DNA from: Pseudomonas tumuqii
GTDB taxonomy: Bacteria; Pseudomonadota; Gammaproteobacteria; Pseudomonadales; Pseudomonadaceae
DNA: 64,000 nt
Direction: 5' to 3'
Assembly: GCF_013184545.1 (NCBI RefSeq)
Contig: NZ_JAAOJA010000012.1
Coordinates: forward strand, 1 to 64,000
Shown: positions 1 to 8,953 of the stretch, piece after piece
Numbering within the stretch: the stretch's first letter is position 1
Layout: each line of letters begins with the position of its first letter
The notes under the pieces: generated by a model
Database searches by the model: none
What the model saw: only the letters and a program-made list of their open reading frames with translations
Told to the model about the DNA's origin: nothing
Program-made: the position numbers and the translations under genes

Positions 1-180
1 GCCGAGCTGGCCGCTGTTGCCTCGATCCTCGGTCGCCTGCCGACCGTTGAGGAATACATGGTCTACGCGAAGGAAATCGACACCATGGCAGCGGACGTAT
101 ACCGCTACCTGAGTTTCGACCAGATCGCCGAGTTCCGTGAAGCGGCAGCGAACGCCAACATCCCGGTCGTGCAAGCCTGA
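1..180 (+). CDS. acnB: Aconitate hydratase B, C-terminal end (partial)
   Basis: The window opens in frame inside this gene; 59 residues and a TGA are visible. The tail (ELAAVASILGRLPTVEEY, then DVYRYLSFDQI) matches the C-terminus of AcnB, the bifunctional aconitase / 2-methylisocitrate dehydratase of the TCA and methylcitrate cycles. The [4Fe-4S] ligands lie upstream of the window. A hairpin plus T-run follows within 25 nt, so acnB is probably the last gene of its transcript. Confidence 0.9.
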   Translation, partial: AELAAVASILGRLPTVEEYMVYAKEIDTMAADVYRYLSFDQIAEFREAAANANIPVVQA

Positions 181-202
181 ACGTAACCCTGCGTGAAGAA
201 GA

Positions 203-227
203 GCCCCGCCCAGTGCGGGGCTTTTTT
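203..227 (+). terminator. Rho-independent terminator of acnB
   Basis: A 7-bp GC stem (GCCCCGC / GCGGGGC) with a 5-nt loop is followed by six T residues, 22 nt after the acnB stop codon. Confidence 0.9.
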
Positions 228-284
228 ATGCTGGAGGGCCTGCAGCCAGTCGGCCAGTTCGCTCGACCAGAGCGCCGGCCTGCA

Positions 285-515
285 TCACTTGGCCGTGGGT
301 CTCTGCGCCAGCGGGCAGACCGACCGCCCGCTGGCCAAGCACACGAGGCGCTGGCCATCGCTCTCACGGTCGGGAAAGGTGAACGGCGGGAATGCCACAT
401 CGCTGACGCACACCGCCAGGGGGCTGGCCCGAACCGGCGCGACCAGGCAAACCAGCAGGCACAACAGGCCCAACCGAATACGCCCGCCGACACGCTGGGG
501 TTCATCCCCAACAGG
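285..515 (-). pseudogene. Remnant of a family 3 solute-binding protein gene
   Basis: Read on the minus strand, a hydrophobic signal-like stretch (RLGLLCLLVCLVAPVRA) is followed by PLAVCVSDVAFPPFTFPD, which resembles the first strand of periplasmic SBP_bac_3 proteins. The frame then loses similarity and stops at 285 after about 65 residues, where an intact protein would have about 250. There is no convincing start codon or RBS. The surrounding 231-667 stretch otherwise holds nothing I can support as coding. Resemblance is by motif only, so the family call is tentative. Confidence 0.4.
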
Positions 516-667
516 GCAAGGCGTCACGCCCAAGCAGCCAATCACATTCACTTCAGGCCCTCTATTCAGAGGGGAACAGCAAAACCCCAGTCCCAGCAAC
601 GCGGAGACCAAGGGCAGTTTCTTGCCGCCCGGTAAAGCCCCACCCTGGCGGGCGGGGCCTAGCCGGC

Positions 668-3106
668 TTATGCCCGCTTTGGATTGCGCAGCAGGAAGTG
701 CGACAGCGCCGGGATCAGGATCAGCGCGCCGAGCATGTTCCAGACGAACATGAAGGTCAGCAGGATGCCCATGTCGGCCTGGAACTTGATCGGCGACCAG
801 GCCCAGGTGATCACCCCGGCGGCCAGGGTGATGCCGACCAGGCCGACCACCCGGCCGGTGAAGGCCACCGCGTTCTTGTAGGCCGCCGACAGCGACAGGC
901 CCTGGCGCTGGAAGTGCAACTGCACGCTGAGCAGGTACAACGCATAGTCGATACCTATGCCCACGCCGAGGGCGATCACCGGCAGGGTCGCGACCTTGAC
1001 GCCGATGCCCATGTACACCATCAGCGCCTCGCAGAGGATCGAGGTGAGCACCAGCGGCAGGATCGCCACCACGGCCGCGCGCCAGCTGCGGAAGGCGATC
1101 AGGCAGAAGATGATCACCGCCGTGTAGACATAGAGCAGCATGGTGCGGTTGGCGTCGCGCACCACGATGTTGGTCGCCGCTTCGATGCCGGCGCTGCCGG
1201 CGGCAAGCAGGAACTGGCGATCCTCGCTGCTGTTTGCCTGGGCGAAGCGCTCGGCGATGGCCACCACCTGGTCGAGGGTCTCGGCCTTGTGGTCGGCCAG
1301 GTAGGCGATCACCGGCATCAGCGAGCAGTCGGTGTTGAACAGTTCCGGCGCGTTGACCGAGGCCTGCTGCGCGGCGTAGTTGAGCATGTCCTGGTTGCGC
1401 TGGATGCTGTTCAGCTTGGGGTTGCCCTCGAACGAGCCGGCAGTGATCTGGCGCACCGCGTTGACCAGCGACACGGTGGTCTGCACCTGCGGGTGCTGCT
1501 GCAGTTCCCAGGCCAGGCGGTCGGCCAGGACCAGGGTCTGGTAGTTCAGGCAGCCTTCCGGGCCGGTCTTGATCATCACCGCGAACATGTCGCTGGACAG
1601 CGCGTAGTGGCCGGTGATGTAGGCGTTGTCGCGGTTGTAGCGCGAGTCCTCGCGCAGCTCCGGGGCGCCGCTGTCGAGGTCGCCGATCTTCAACTGCAGG
1701 CTGACGACGAAGCCGCCGATGCCCAGCAGCACGGCGACCAGCACCGCGCCGGTCGCCCACTTGGGCGTGGTGAACAGGTCGAGCAGGTCCCACAGCTTGC
1801 CCAGGCCGCGATGCTGGGTGGCATGGGCGTCGATGATCAGCGCACGCTGGGCAGCCTTGGCGCTGACGCCGACATAGGACAGCGCCACCGGCATCATCAG
1901 CAGGGTGGTGAAGATCAGCACGGCGACGCCGATGCTGGCGGTGATCGCCAGCTCCTGGATCACCGGGATGTCGATCAGCATCAGCACGGCGAAACCCACT
2001 GCGTCGGACAGCAGCGCGGTGACCCCGGCGATGAACAGGCGGCGGAAGGTGTAGCGCGCCGCCACCAGCTTGTGGGTGCCCTGGGCGATGTCCTGCATGA
2101 TGCCGTTCATCTTCTGCGAGGCGTGCGACACGCCGATGGCGAAGATCAGGAAGGGCACCAGGATCGAGTAGGGATCGATCGCATAGCCCAGCCAGGAGAC
2201 GATGCCCAGCTGCCAGATCACCGCCATCAGCGAACAGCCGATCACCAGCAGGGTGCTGCGCAGGCAGCGGGTGTACAACAAAATGATGCAGAAGGCACTG
2301 AGCACGGCGACGCCGAAGAACATCATCACCTGGATCAGGCCGTCGATCAGGTCGCCGATCAGCTTGGCGAAGCCGATCACGCGGATCTTGATCTTGCCGC
2401 TGCCTTCCTCATCGGCCTGCAGCGCGCCACCGCCGGCGAACTCGTACTGGTCGCGCAGTTTCTCCTCGAGCACCTGGGAGAACTGGTGGTAGTCGATGCC
2501 CTGACCGGTGGCCGAGTCCTTGTCGAGCAGCGGCACGATCAGCATGCTCGATTTGAAATCGCTGGCCACCAGGCTGCCGACGATGCCGGCACGGTTGATG
2601 TTCTGCCGCAGCAGCTCGATGTCCGCCGGCGTGCCGCTGTAGCTGTCGGGCATCACCGGCCCGCCCTGGAAGCCTTCCTCGGTGACCTCGGTCCAGCGTA
2701 CGCCCGGGCTCCACAGCGACTTCATCCAGGCGCGGTCGACGCCGGCGGTGAGGAACAATTCGTCGTTGACCTGCCGGAGCACCTCCAGGTACTCGGGGTC
2801 GTAGATGTCGCCCTCGGTGTTCTCCACCACCACCCGCACCGAGTTGCCCAGGCCGCGCAGCGAGGCGCGGTTCTCCAGGTAGTTCTGGATGTACGGCTGG
2901 CTCTGCGGAATCATCTTCTCGAAGCTGGGGCGCATCTCCAGGCGGGTCACGGCCATGTAGCCCAACACCAGGGTGATCAGCGCCATGAGCACGACGAACA
3001 GCGGTCGGTGATTGAACACCAGGCGTTCCAGCAGGTTGCCGCTGTGCGGATCGAAGTCGCGCAGATCGCGGATCACCGGCATGCTGTCTTGCTTGATTGT
3101 GCCCAT
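668..3106 (-). CDS. MMPL/RND-superfamily transporter
   Basis: An 812-aa inner-membrane protein with the two-fold RND layout. TM1 is near residues 33-52, followed by a large periplasmic loop (about 55-245), a block of five TM segments (about 250-420), TM7 near 450-470, a second periplasmic loop (about 475-640) and five more TM segments to about 805. Length and topology fit the MMPL/HpnN-type single-subunit RND permeases that move hydrophobic molecules, rather than the roughly 1040-aa HAE exporters. It lies 27 bp downstream of the YCF48-like gene and is the last gene of the hydrolase-DUF1302-DUF1329-YCF48-MMPL operon, which suggests a trans-envelope task on a lipid-like substrate. A weak hairpin with few T residues follows at about 640-662. 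The start could also be the ATG eight codons downstream. Confidence 0.85.
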   Translation of the reverse strand: MGTIKQDSMPVIRDLRDFDPHSGNLLERLVFNHRPLFVVLMALITLVLGYMAVTRLEMRPSFEKMIPQSQPYIQNYLENRASLRGLGNSVRVVVENTEGDIYDPEYLEVLRQVNDELFLTAGVDRAWMKSLWSPGVRWTEVTEEGFQGGPVMPDSYSGTPADIELLRQNINRAGIVGSLVASDFKSSMLIVPLLDKDSATGQGIDYHQFSQVLEEKLRDQYEFAGGGALQADEEGSGKIKIRVIGFAKLIGDLIDGLIQVMMFFGVAVLSAFCIILLYTRCLRSTLLVIGCSLMAVIWQLGIVSWLGYAIDPYSILVPFLIFAIGVSHASQKMNGIMQDIAQGTHKLVAARYTFRRLFIAGVTALLSDAVGFAVLMLIDIPVIQELAITASIGVAVLIFTTLLMMPVALSYVGVSAKAAQRALIIDAHATQHRGLGKLWDLLDLFTTPKWATGAVLVAVLLGIGGFVVSLQLKIGDLDSGAPELREDSRYNRDNAYITGHYALSSDMFAVMIKTGPEGCLNYQTLVLADRLAWELQQHPQVQTTVSLVNAVRQITAGSFEGNPKLNSIQRNQDMLNYAAQQASVNAPELFNTDCSLMPVIAYLADHKAETLDQVVAIAERFAQANSSEDRQFLLAAGSAGIEAATNIVVRDANRTMLLYVYTAVIIFCLIAFRSWRAAVVAILPLVLTSILCEALMVYMGIGVKVATLPVIALGVGIGIDYALYLLSVQLHFQRQGLSLSAAYKNAVAFTGRVVGLVGITLAAGVITWAWSPIKFQADMGILLTFMFVWNMLGALILIPALSHFLLRNPKRA

Positions 3107-3133
3107 GTCAGGGTACTCGCTCTTGTTGTTCTG

Positions 3134-4207
3134 TTATTCGACGGGCAAGGCGCGTACGCCACGGCCACCGACCAGCACCAGGGCGCCATTGGCGGCCAGG
3201 GTGGCGCCGGCGACCGGCGACTGGCTCTGCTGCGGCAGCAACTGCAGGTGGGTGCTGCCATTTTCACTGAGCAGCATGTGCCCGGCCTGGGTGAACAGCC
3301 GGTAAGCGCCAGCCGCATCGCGGCTGGCGGCGCTGATGCTGACCTGCAGGCCGCTATCCAGCGGGCTCCAGCTGGCGCCACCATCGGCGCTGCGGAACAC
3401 ATGGCCGCGCAGACCGTAGACCAGCAGCTCGCCAGGGCTGCCGATCAGGCCGAAGAAGCTGCCCTGGTAGGGCGTGGCGACGGCGACAAAGCGCTCCCGA
3501 TCGGCATCCCACTTGCGCAGCAGGCCTTGTTCGCCGGCGAGGTACAGCGCCTCGCCGGCCGCGGCGATGGCATTCAGGTGCAAGCCCTGCGGGTTGTCGG
3601 TGCGGTCCTGCAGCGGCGTCCAGCTCTGGCCGCCGTCGCGGGTCGCGAGGATCAGGTTGAACACGCCGACCGCGTAACCGCGCTTGGCGTCGGCGAACCA
3701 GACGTCGAGAAACGGCTTGTCGGCGCCCTCTTCGATCAGGCGCTGGCCTTCGGCCACCAGCAGCGGCCATTGCTCGTTGGCCGGCTCGGCACTGGCCAGG
3801 GCGCCGTAATGCTGCACCAGCAAAGCGCCGATTTCACGGCCGTCGAGCTGCTTGCTCCAGGTCGCGCCGGCGTCATTGCTGTGCAGGATCACGCCATCGT
3901 TGCCCACCGCCCAGCCCAGCTCGGCGGTGGGGAAATGCACGGCATTCAGATCGGCGCTGACCGGCACGGCGGCCTGCTGCCACTGCGCACCGGCATCATC
4001 GGAATAGAGAATGTGGCCACGTTGGCCAACAGCGACCAGACGCTCACCCGCGCGGGTCACGTCCAGCAAGGGACTGCGCACGGCCAGGGCACTCGGCTTG
4101 GCCGGCAGTTCCAGTACATCGACATAGCTGGCTGCCTGAGCGACAGCCTGCAGCAGCGTCAACGTGGCGCAGAATGTCACTAGCATGAACTTTTTGAAAG
4201 AACACAT
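3134..4207 (-). CDS. YCF48/BNR-like beta-propeller protein, exported
   Basis: A 357-aa protein with a signal peptide (basic start, hydrophobic core at residues 7-20, cut after AQA near 26). Repeats of about 45-50 residues carry the YCF48/BNR signature, for example GQRGHILYSDDAGAQWQQ, GNDGVILHSNDAGATWSK and HVFRSADGGASWSPL. This predicts a seven-bladed propeller like the photosystem II assembly factor Ycf48/HCF136. In non-photosynthetic bacteria such proteins recur beside MMPL transporters and DUF1302/DUF1329 genes, as here, and are probably periplasmic partners of the transporter (inference). RBS GAGGA lies about 7 nt before the ATG. Confidence 0.8.
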   Translation of the reverse strand: MCSFKKFMLVTFCATLTLLQAVAQAASYVDVLELPAKPSALAVRSPLLDVTRAGERLVAVGQRGHILYSDDAGAQWQQAAVPVSADLNAVHFPTAELGWAVGNDGVILHSNDAGATWSKQLDGREIGALLVQHYGALASAEPANEQWPLLVAEGQRLIEEGADKPFLDVWFADAKRGYAVGVFNLILATRDGGQSWTPLQDRTDNPQGLHLNAIAAAGEALYLAGEQGLLRKWDADRERFVAVATPYQGSFFGLIGSPGELLVYGLRGHVFRSADGGASWSPLDSGLQVSISAASRDAAGAYRLFTQAGHMLLSENGSTHLQLLPQQSQSPVAGATLAANGALVLVGGRGVRALPVE

Positions 4208-4312
4208 ACCGCGTCCTCAAGGGAAACAGCGCCGGGGTACCCGCGAAGGCAGCCCGGCGTGGGAATCAGCAGCTCCGGACGATCGGCGACTTACACCGAC
4301 CGTCAGCACGTC

Positions 4313-4337
4313 ACGCTGTCGTGATTAACGACAGCGT
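4313..4337. terminator. Hairpin between the DUF1329 and YCF48-like genes
   Basis: A perfect 10-bp stem (ACGCTGTCGT / ACGACAGCGT) with a 5-nt loop lies in the 158-bp gap after the DUF1329 stop codon. There is no T-run next to it on the minus strand, so it is more likely a processing or mRNA-stability element, or partial attenuation between the two halves of the operon. Confidence 0.45.
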
Positions 4338-4365
4338 TCCGGCCAGGGCTTTTTTCATAGCGCGA

Positions 4366-5724
4366 TCAGCGAATACCGGCGCCCGCCAGAGCCTCCGGCG
4401 ACCACTGTACCTTCGACAGGGGTTCGATGTACTTGATGCCGCCGTAAGGGCCGACCACACCGTTGACGTTGTAGCTGCCACCGACCAGATCATAGATCAC
4501 GTGAGGTGCAGAGTTGGGCGTATCCACGTCGTAGCTCTGGGTGAAGAAGCTGTAGGAGCCGCGATACAGCTGACCGCGGGCATCGTACTGGTCAGAGGCC
4601 AGGGCCACCCAGGTGTCCTCGTCCAGATAGAAGCGGCGCTTGTGGTAGATATGGCGAGCATCACCCTTGAGGGTACCTTCGACCACCCACACGCGATGCT
4701 TCTCCCAGCGCACGAACTCCGGCGCCAGGTGGTTCGGCGTGGTCATCGGCTTGGGATCCTTGATGTAGGTCAGCGCGTAGGTGTTGTACGGCACGACCAT
4801 TTCCTGCTTGCCGACCAGTTTCCAGTCGTAGCGGTCCAGGCCACCGTTGAACACATAGACGTCATCGTAGGTGCCGGAGCCGGCGGTGCCCGGGTTCGGC
4901 GTGTCGTAGGCCAGGTTCGGCGCGAGCTTCACCCGGCGCACGCCGGGCAGGTACTGCCAGGCACGGCGCGGCTGTGCCAGCGGGTTGGCGGCGTCCTTGA
5001 GCATCAGCGACTCGCCGGCGCGGCGGGCCGGACCGCTGTAGTACAGCTTGATCTGCCAGTAGGTGTCCTTGGCCTCAATGACCTTATTCAGGTCTTCGTA
5101 GATCGGATAGGAATTGAAGGCCATACCGGTGGTGGCCAGGGTCGGGGTGCCTGCGGAGTCGACGTTCCAGGAGTCGTACTTGGTGGAGTACGCGACCCCC
5201 TGGTAACGCAGCAAGTGGTTCCACATGGCTTCCGCCCCGCTCTGCGGAATCGGGAAGGGTACGCCCGGCAGGACGTTCTCGATGGCATTGCCACCTTCCA
5301 GCGACTTGGCGCCGGTGGCGTTCTTCAGGGTGTTGTCCAGCAGGGTCTGGGGCAGCGTCGCCGTGCGATGACTCGGGTAGACATCAATGCGGAAGCTGGG
5401 GAAACGCTTGACCAGCTCGGCGGTGACCGCAGTCAGCTGGTCCTTGTACTGGTCGACGTTCTTGCCGTCGATCACCAGCACCGGTTTTTCATCGGCGAAA
5501 GGATCGGGGCGGAAGGTGTCGCCCGCCTTGAACCCGGCCGGCGCGGTCTTCAGGCCGCCGTCGAAGGCCGGAATGGAACCATCGGCACTGGCCGCCATTT
5601 CGGCACCCACTGCAGTAAGACTGGTGCCCAGCTTGGCCGCTTCCTCGGCCGATACCGCCGCCAGGGCGGCACCTGAAATCATGGAGGCCAGAGAGGCGGC
5701 CAGCAGCGTAGTCACGAATTTCAT
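4366..5724 (-). CDS. DUF1329 family exported protein
   Basis: A 452-aa protein with a clear signal peptide (MKFVTTLLAASLASMISGAA, cut near residue 22). The mature part fits the DUF1329 family (LolA/LolB-like fold predicted): KLGTSLTAVGAEMAAS at the N-terminus, then RRAWQYLPGVRRVKLAPN and VGKQEMVVPYN. Length is typical (about 450 aa). It is encoded 39 bp after its usual partner, a DUF1302 protein. In Pseudomonas putida a DUF1302/DUF1329 pair has, as I recall, been linked genetically to growth on esters or fatty compounds. The biochemical role is unproven; handling of a hydrophobic ligand in the periplasm is an inference from the fold and neighbours. RBS AGGAG lies 9 nt before the ATG. Confidence 0.85.
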   Translation of the reverse strand: MKFVTTLLAASLASMISGAALAAVSAEEAAKLGTSLTAVGAEMAASADGSIPAFDGGLKTAPAGFKAGDTFRPDPFADEKPVLVIDGKNVDQYKDQLTAVTAELVKRFPSFRIDVYPSHRTATLPQTLLDNTLKNATGAKSLEGGNAIENVLPGVPFPIPQSGAEAMWNHLLRYQGVAYSTKYDSWNVDSAGTPTLATTGMAFNSYPIYEDLNKVIEAKDTYWQIKLYYSGPARRAGESLMLKDAANPLAQPRRAWQYLPGVRRVKLAPNLAYDTPNPGTAGSGTYDDVYVFNGGLDRYDWKLVGKQEMVVPYNTYALTYIKDPKPMTTPNHLAPEFVRWEKHRVWVVEGTLKGDARHIYHKRRFYLDEDTWVALASDQYDARGQLYRGSYSFFTQSYDVDTPNSAPHVIYDLVGGSYNVNGVVGPYGGIKYIEPLSKVQWSPEALAGAGIR

Positions 5725-5763
5725 CTTGTTGTACTCCTGCCTAGTGGCTAGGTCATTCGCGGA

Positions 5764-7725
5764 TCAAAAGGTGGTTTTTAAGGTCAGGTACATGGCGCCA
5801 CGATCTTCGCCGGTGGCACCGCCGCCGGAGAACGAGGAGTAGCCGCCGCCGTAGCAGGTGTAGCGCTCAGGACCATCCAGGGCGTTCGGCGTGGCCCCGT
5901 CGGTGGCGCCGTCGTTACACTTCTCCGTCTCGCCGAAGGAGTCGACGTACTTGAGGTCGACGAAGTACTTGCTGTAGATCGCCGCGCTGACGCCCACCGC
6001 ATAGTTGCCGGTGTCTTCGGCACCGCCTGCGACGACCGGGGAGACGCCATCGAGGCCGACGTTGATCGACAGCGGCGCGCTCAGGTCAACACCCGGGAAC
6101 ACCTGGTACCAGGTCGGGGTGAAGTTGACCGCCAGGCCCCAGTTGTCGCGGGTCGGCTTGTCGATGCCACGGTAGGTGCTCTTGCCCTTGTAGAGCGCCT
6201 CGTTCTCGCTATCGAGGCTGATCAGGTTGCTGTAGTACAGCTCGCCGAGCAGGACGGCCGAATCGAACAGCGGGGTGTCGCCGATGGCGACCAGACCGTT
6301 GACGGTCCAGTGCAGGGTTTCGCCGGTGGCTGCCATGCTGTCGCCTTCGCCTGGCACGTCGGTAACCACGCCAGTGCCCGGGGTGCGCGCCGGCAACAGG
6401 CCCAGTCCAGAACCAAGCCCGAGAGGACCAGTCGCACTGAGGATCGCCGGGATGCTGCTCAGCGGCATGTTCTGGCGGAAGTTGAGGTCGCTGCCGATAC
6501 TGACGTCGCCGAAGTTCTTGGACAGGCTCAGACCGTAGATGTCGATGTCGTCGCCGTAGCTGAGGTTGTAGCTGGTGCCGGCCAGGGAGTCGACCAGAGT
6601 ACAGACCGCCCCACCCAGGCCGCCAAAACCGCAGCTATTACCCACAACTGTAAGCGAGCGGGCATCCAGCACGGCCTGCGGCAGGATGTCCGAGGTGTTG
6701 CGGTAGTAGGCGCCCAGGGTGCCGTCCAGCCACTCCGGCGACCACTTGACCATCAGGCCCCAGTCGCCGCGATCATCGGGGGTGTTGTCATCGCCGCGAC
6801 GCACGTTGGTCAGCGCGTCCTGGCCGAGCAAGCCGGGCGGCGTGGCGGTGTGGCCGAGCAGGAAGGACTGTGCGCCCTCGCCCAGCACATCGGAAGTGCC
6901 GTAGTAGGTGCCGGCCTCGGGCAGGCGCGCCTCGTCCCACTTGAGGAAATACTGGGCGCCGAAGGTCAGCTCGGGATTGAGGGTAAAGGTGGTGGAAATC
7001 TGGTTGCGCGGAACGAACAGTTCCTTGGCCTCGGTGCCTGGCGAAGCGGCCAGCTTGGCCAGGTCCAGGCCGGACTGGCCGTAGCTGACCGAATGCACCG
7101 GATTGAGGATGGTCTCGCCCCAGAACACGTTGTGCTGGCCGGCCTTGATGCTGAACAGCGACTCCTCGCCGACCTCGGTGCTGTAGAACAGGAAGGCGTC
7201 GAGGATCTCGCCGGATGGCCCGCTGTAGTAGCGCTGGGCATAGTTGCTCAGGTGCGGGCTACCGTTACCCACGCCGTCGAGACCGGTGAAGCCGCCGACC
7301 AGGGGATGCTGGCCGACCATGCCGCTCACGGCGCCATTGCCGTTGACGAACGGATTGGAGTTCGAACCAGTATTGTCGTAGGCCTTGTCATACCAACTCG
7401 CGGCGCTGACCCGGAAGCCCATGGAATTCTGGTAGACCACGTCGAACTCGGACAGCAGGTCGACGCGGTTGGTGATATTGGTGCCGGACTTGCGGAAGTT
7501 GTAATCACCGTCGTTGTTGTTCGGCGTACCGAGCATGCGCTTGTCGGCACTTTCGGTGCGCACGCCGTAGTTGTACTTGACCGTGTTGTCGAAGCGCACC
7601 GACCAGTCTTCGCTGCCGGTATCGAATTCGAAGGCCTGGGCGACCGGCATGGAAGCGGCCAGGATGGCCGTGGCCAGCAGGCTGCGACGCAAGGGGCTGG
7701 AACCGTGACTCTTGTTGTTGTGCAT
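5764..7725 (-). CDS. DUF1302 family outer-membrane protein
   Basis: A 653-aa protein with a long signal peptide (two arginines at 13-14, hydrophobic core at 15-28, cut after AQA at 31). The mature N-terminus FEFDTGSEDWSVRFDNTVKYNYG and many alternating aromatic/polar stretches indicate a beta-barrel. It ends in MYLTLKTTF, with the C-terminal phenylalanine typical of BAM-inserted outer-membrane proteins. It matches DUF1302 proteins in length and in their pairing with DUF1329. In this operon it would be the outer-membrane component for uptake or surface processing of the substrate. RBS GGAGA lies about 7 nt upstream of the ATG. Confidence 0.85.
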   Translation of the reverse strand: MHNNKSHGSSPLRRSLLATAILAASMPVAQAFEFDTGSEDWSVRFDNTVKYNYGVRTESADKRMLGTPNNNDGDYNFRKSGTNITNRVDLLSEFDVVYQNSMGFRVSAASWYDKAYDNTGSNSNPFVNGNGAVSGMVGQHPLVGGFTGLDGVGNGSPHLSNYAQRYYSGPSGEILDAFLFYSTEVGEESLFSIKAGQHNVFWGETILNPVHSVSYGQSGLDLAKLAASPGTEAKELFVPRNQISTTFTLNPELTFGAQYFLKWDEARLPEAGTYYGTSDVLGEGAQSFLLGHTATPPGLLGQDALTNVRRGDDNTPDDRGDWGLMVKWSPEWLDGTLGAYYRNTSDILPQAVLDARSLTVVGNSCGFGGLGGAVCTLVDSLAGTSYNLSYGDDIDIYGLSLSKNFGDVSIGSDLNFRQNMPLSSIPAILSATGPLGLGSGLGLLPARTPGTGVVTDVPGEGDSMAATGETLHWTVNGLVAIGDTPLFDSAVLLGELYYSNLISLDSENEALYKGKSTYRGIDKPTRDNWGLAVNFTPTWYQVFPGVDLSAPLSINVGLDGVSPVVAGGAEDTGNYAVGVSAAIYSKYFVDLKYVDSFGETEKCNDGATDGATPNALDGPERYTCYGGGYSSFSGGGATGEDRGAMYLTLKTTF

Positions 7726-7865
7726 TATGTTGTCTCCGCTTCTTGTAATTGTTGCTCTAACAACGGCTCACATCCTGTATAGCTGCGATGCGAGTTTTAC
7801 TTATTCAGTTTGTTCCTGGACGCATACTTGTTTGCTGCGCGCAGCGCATACGCTGGCGTTCCCGA

Positions 7866-8432
7866 CTAGTGATCCAGATCGTCGATGAAATCCTCGGCCA
7901 GCGGCCATTTGCCGTAGCCGGAAGCCGGATTGAGGTGGCCGACCGCGCCGAGGTTGACCAGTGCACTGCCCCAGTCCTGGGCCATGCGGGTAACCGCGTC
8001 CAGGCTGGCCAGGTAATCGTTGGAGCTGCCGGCGAGGATGCTGCGAAACGGCAGCTTGCCCTTGGGCAGCGGGTTCCAGCCGTTGGCCCGCAGGCTGTCC
8101 GGCGTCGGGTAGTTTTCCGGCCAGCTGGCATCGAGGTCCGGCGGTGCGACCAGCAGCGCGCCCTTGATCGGACGGTCGTAGCGCGCGGCCCAATGCGCCA
8201 CCATCAGCACGCCGGCGCTGTGCGCGACCAGGATCACCGGCCCGTCGATCTGCTCCAGCTCGCGCTGGATGGCCTCGACCCGGGCGGCGCAACTGAGCTT
8301 GTCGGTTTCCAGGGGTGGCACGCTGCGCACCTTGGCCAACCTGGCCTCGAGCAAGGTCTGCCAATGCTCGGCGACATGCTCACGCAGGCCCGGCACGATC
8401 AGAACGGTTGCGGCAGTTTGCTTTTTATCCAC
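7866..8432 (-). CDS. Alpha/beta hydrolase of the RBBP9/YdeN type
   Basis: About 188 aa from a GTG start. Signatures: TVLIVPGLREHVAEHW near the N-terminus, nucleophile elbow VAHSAG (Ser), and LGAVGHLNPASGYGKWP near the C-terminus with the catalytic His. These small serine hydrolases (RBBP9 / YdeN, COG3545) act on short esters or amides; no signal peptide is seen. I chose the GTG at 8432 (GAGG 8 nt upstream) over an ATG at 8564 because the extension is not hydrolase-like and would run through the conserved operator at 8523-8560. It is the first gene of the envelope operon, 140 bp before the DUF1302 gene, and could cleave an ester that the DUF1302/DUF1329/MMPL parts bring in. Confidence 0.75.
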   Translation of the reverse strand: MDKKQTAATVLIVPGLREHVAEHWQTLLEARLAKVRSVPPLETDKLSCAARVEAIQRELEQIDGPVILVAHSAGVLMVAHWAARYDRPIKGALLVAPPDLDASWPENYPTPDSLRANGWNPLPKGKLPFRSILAGSSNDYLASLDAVTRMAQDWGSALVNLGAVGHLNPASGYGKWPLAEDFIDDLDH

Positions 8433-8522
8433 TTCAGCACCCTCGTCTTCTCGATGATTCGGCCAGCCAAACCGCCAGCGCTTTTTATAGTGTCGACAAT
8501 AAAGCCCCCCCCTCCGGCGTGC

Positions 8523-8560
8523 TTCGCATTTGACGTCAGTCACTTTTCTATTGATGACAG
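8523..8560 (+). promoter_or_regulatory. Direct-repeat AraC-type operator of the envelope operon
   Basis: Two 17-nt half-sites, TTCGCATTTGACGTCAG (8523) and TTTTCTATTGATGACAG (8544), begin exactly 21 bp apart. They match the half-sites at 33393-33430 and 35634-35671 (consensus TTYTCATnnnryGACAG). The pair lies 90 bp upstream of the hydrolase GTG, in the same orientation relative to the target operon as the other copies. Two helical turns between tandem sites is the usual AraC/XylS activator arrangement. The protein is inferred to be one of the two AraC regulators at 16.9-19.9 kb. Confidence 0.6.
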
Positions 8561-8953
8561 GCACTGATCACCTTCGCACTCATGGCGCCACTGCCAGCCG
8601 ACACAACAAACACAATCAAGACAAGGATTAGTTCAGACGCCAGCCTGGCACTCAATGTCAACAACCAGAATCACCGATTGCGCCTGATTGGCCCTCCGAC
8701 GGCCTCCTGGACACTGATAAAATTCCCCGGAAGTTGATTGCCATCACTCACTACGTTCTTACACAGTCTGGGCCAATTGCTGCCGATCATCGATTCTGGA
8801 TACCGGTCATTCTGGCGACTGCATCGACTTGAATCCTGTCGGACTGCCTGCGCATAGAACACGGTCATTGCAACTGGTGGCGCCAGCTCAGTTGAATAGG
8901 CAAGTTTTCCGACATTGACGCTGAGTACCGGCTGGTCCGTGCTGCTGAAACAT
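8561..8953. other. Intergenic stretch without a supportable gene
   Basis: This lies between the envelope-operon operator and the FAH gene stop codon. Base composition is visibly less GC-rich than the envelope operon. A 97-codon minus-strand open frame (8671-8964) overlaps the end of the FAH gene, lacks an RBS and resembles no family I know. It probably marks the seam between two DNA segments. Confidence 0.5.

Noticed and set aside
698-4183. A very long plus-strand open frame (1161 codons) opposite the MMPL and YCF48-like genes
   Set aside because: Its product is His/Gln/Ala/Val-rich low-complexity sequence typical of antisense frames in GC-rich DNA; the minus-strand genes have signal peptides, domains and RBSs.
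8433-8564. ATG at 8564 as hydrolase start
   Set aside because: The extension is basic, not hydrolase-like, and covers the direct-repeat operator; the GTG at 8432 has GAGG at a good distance.
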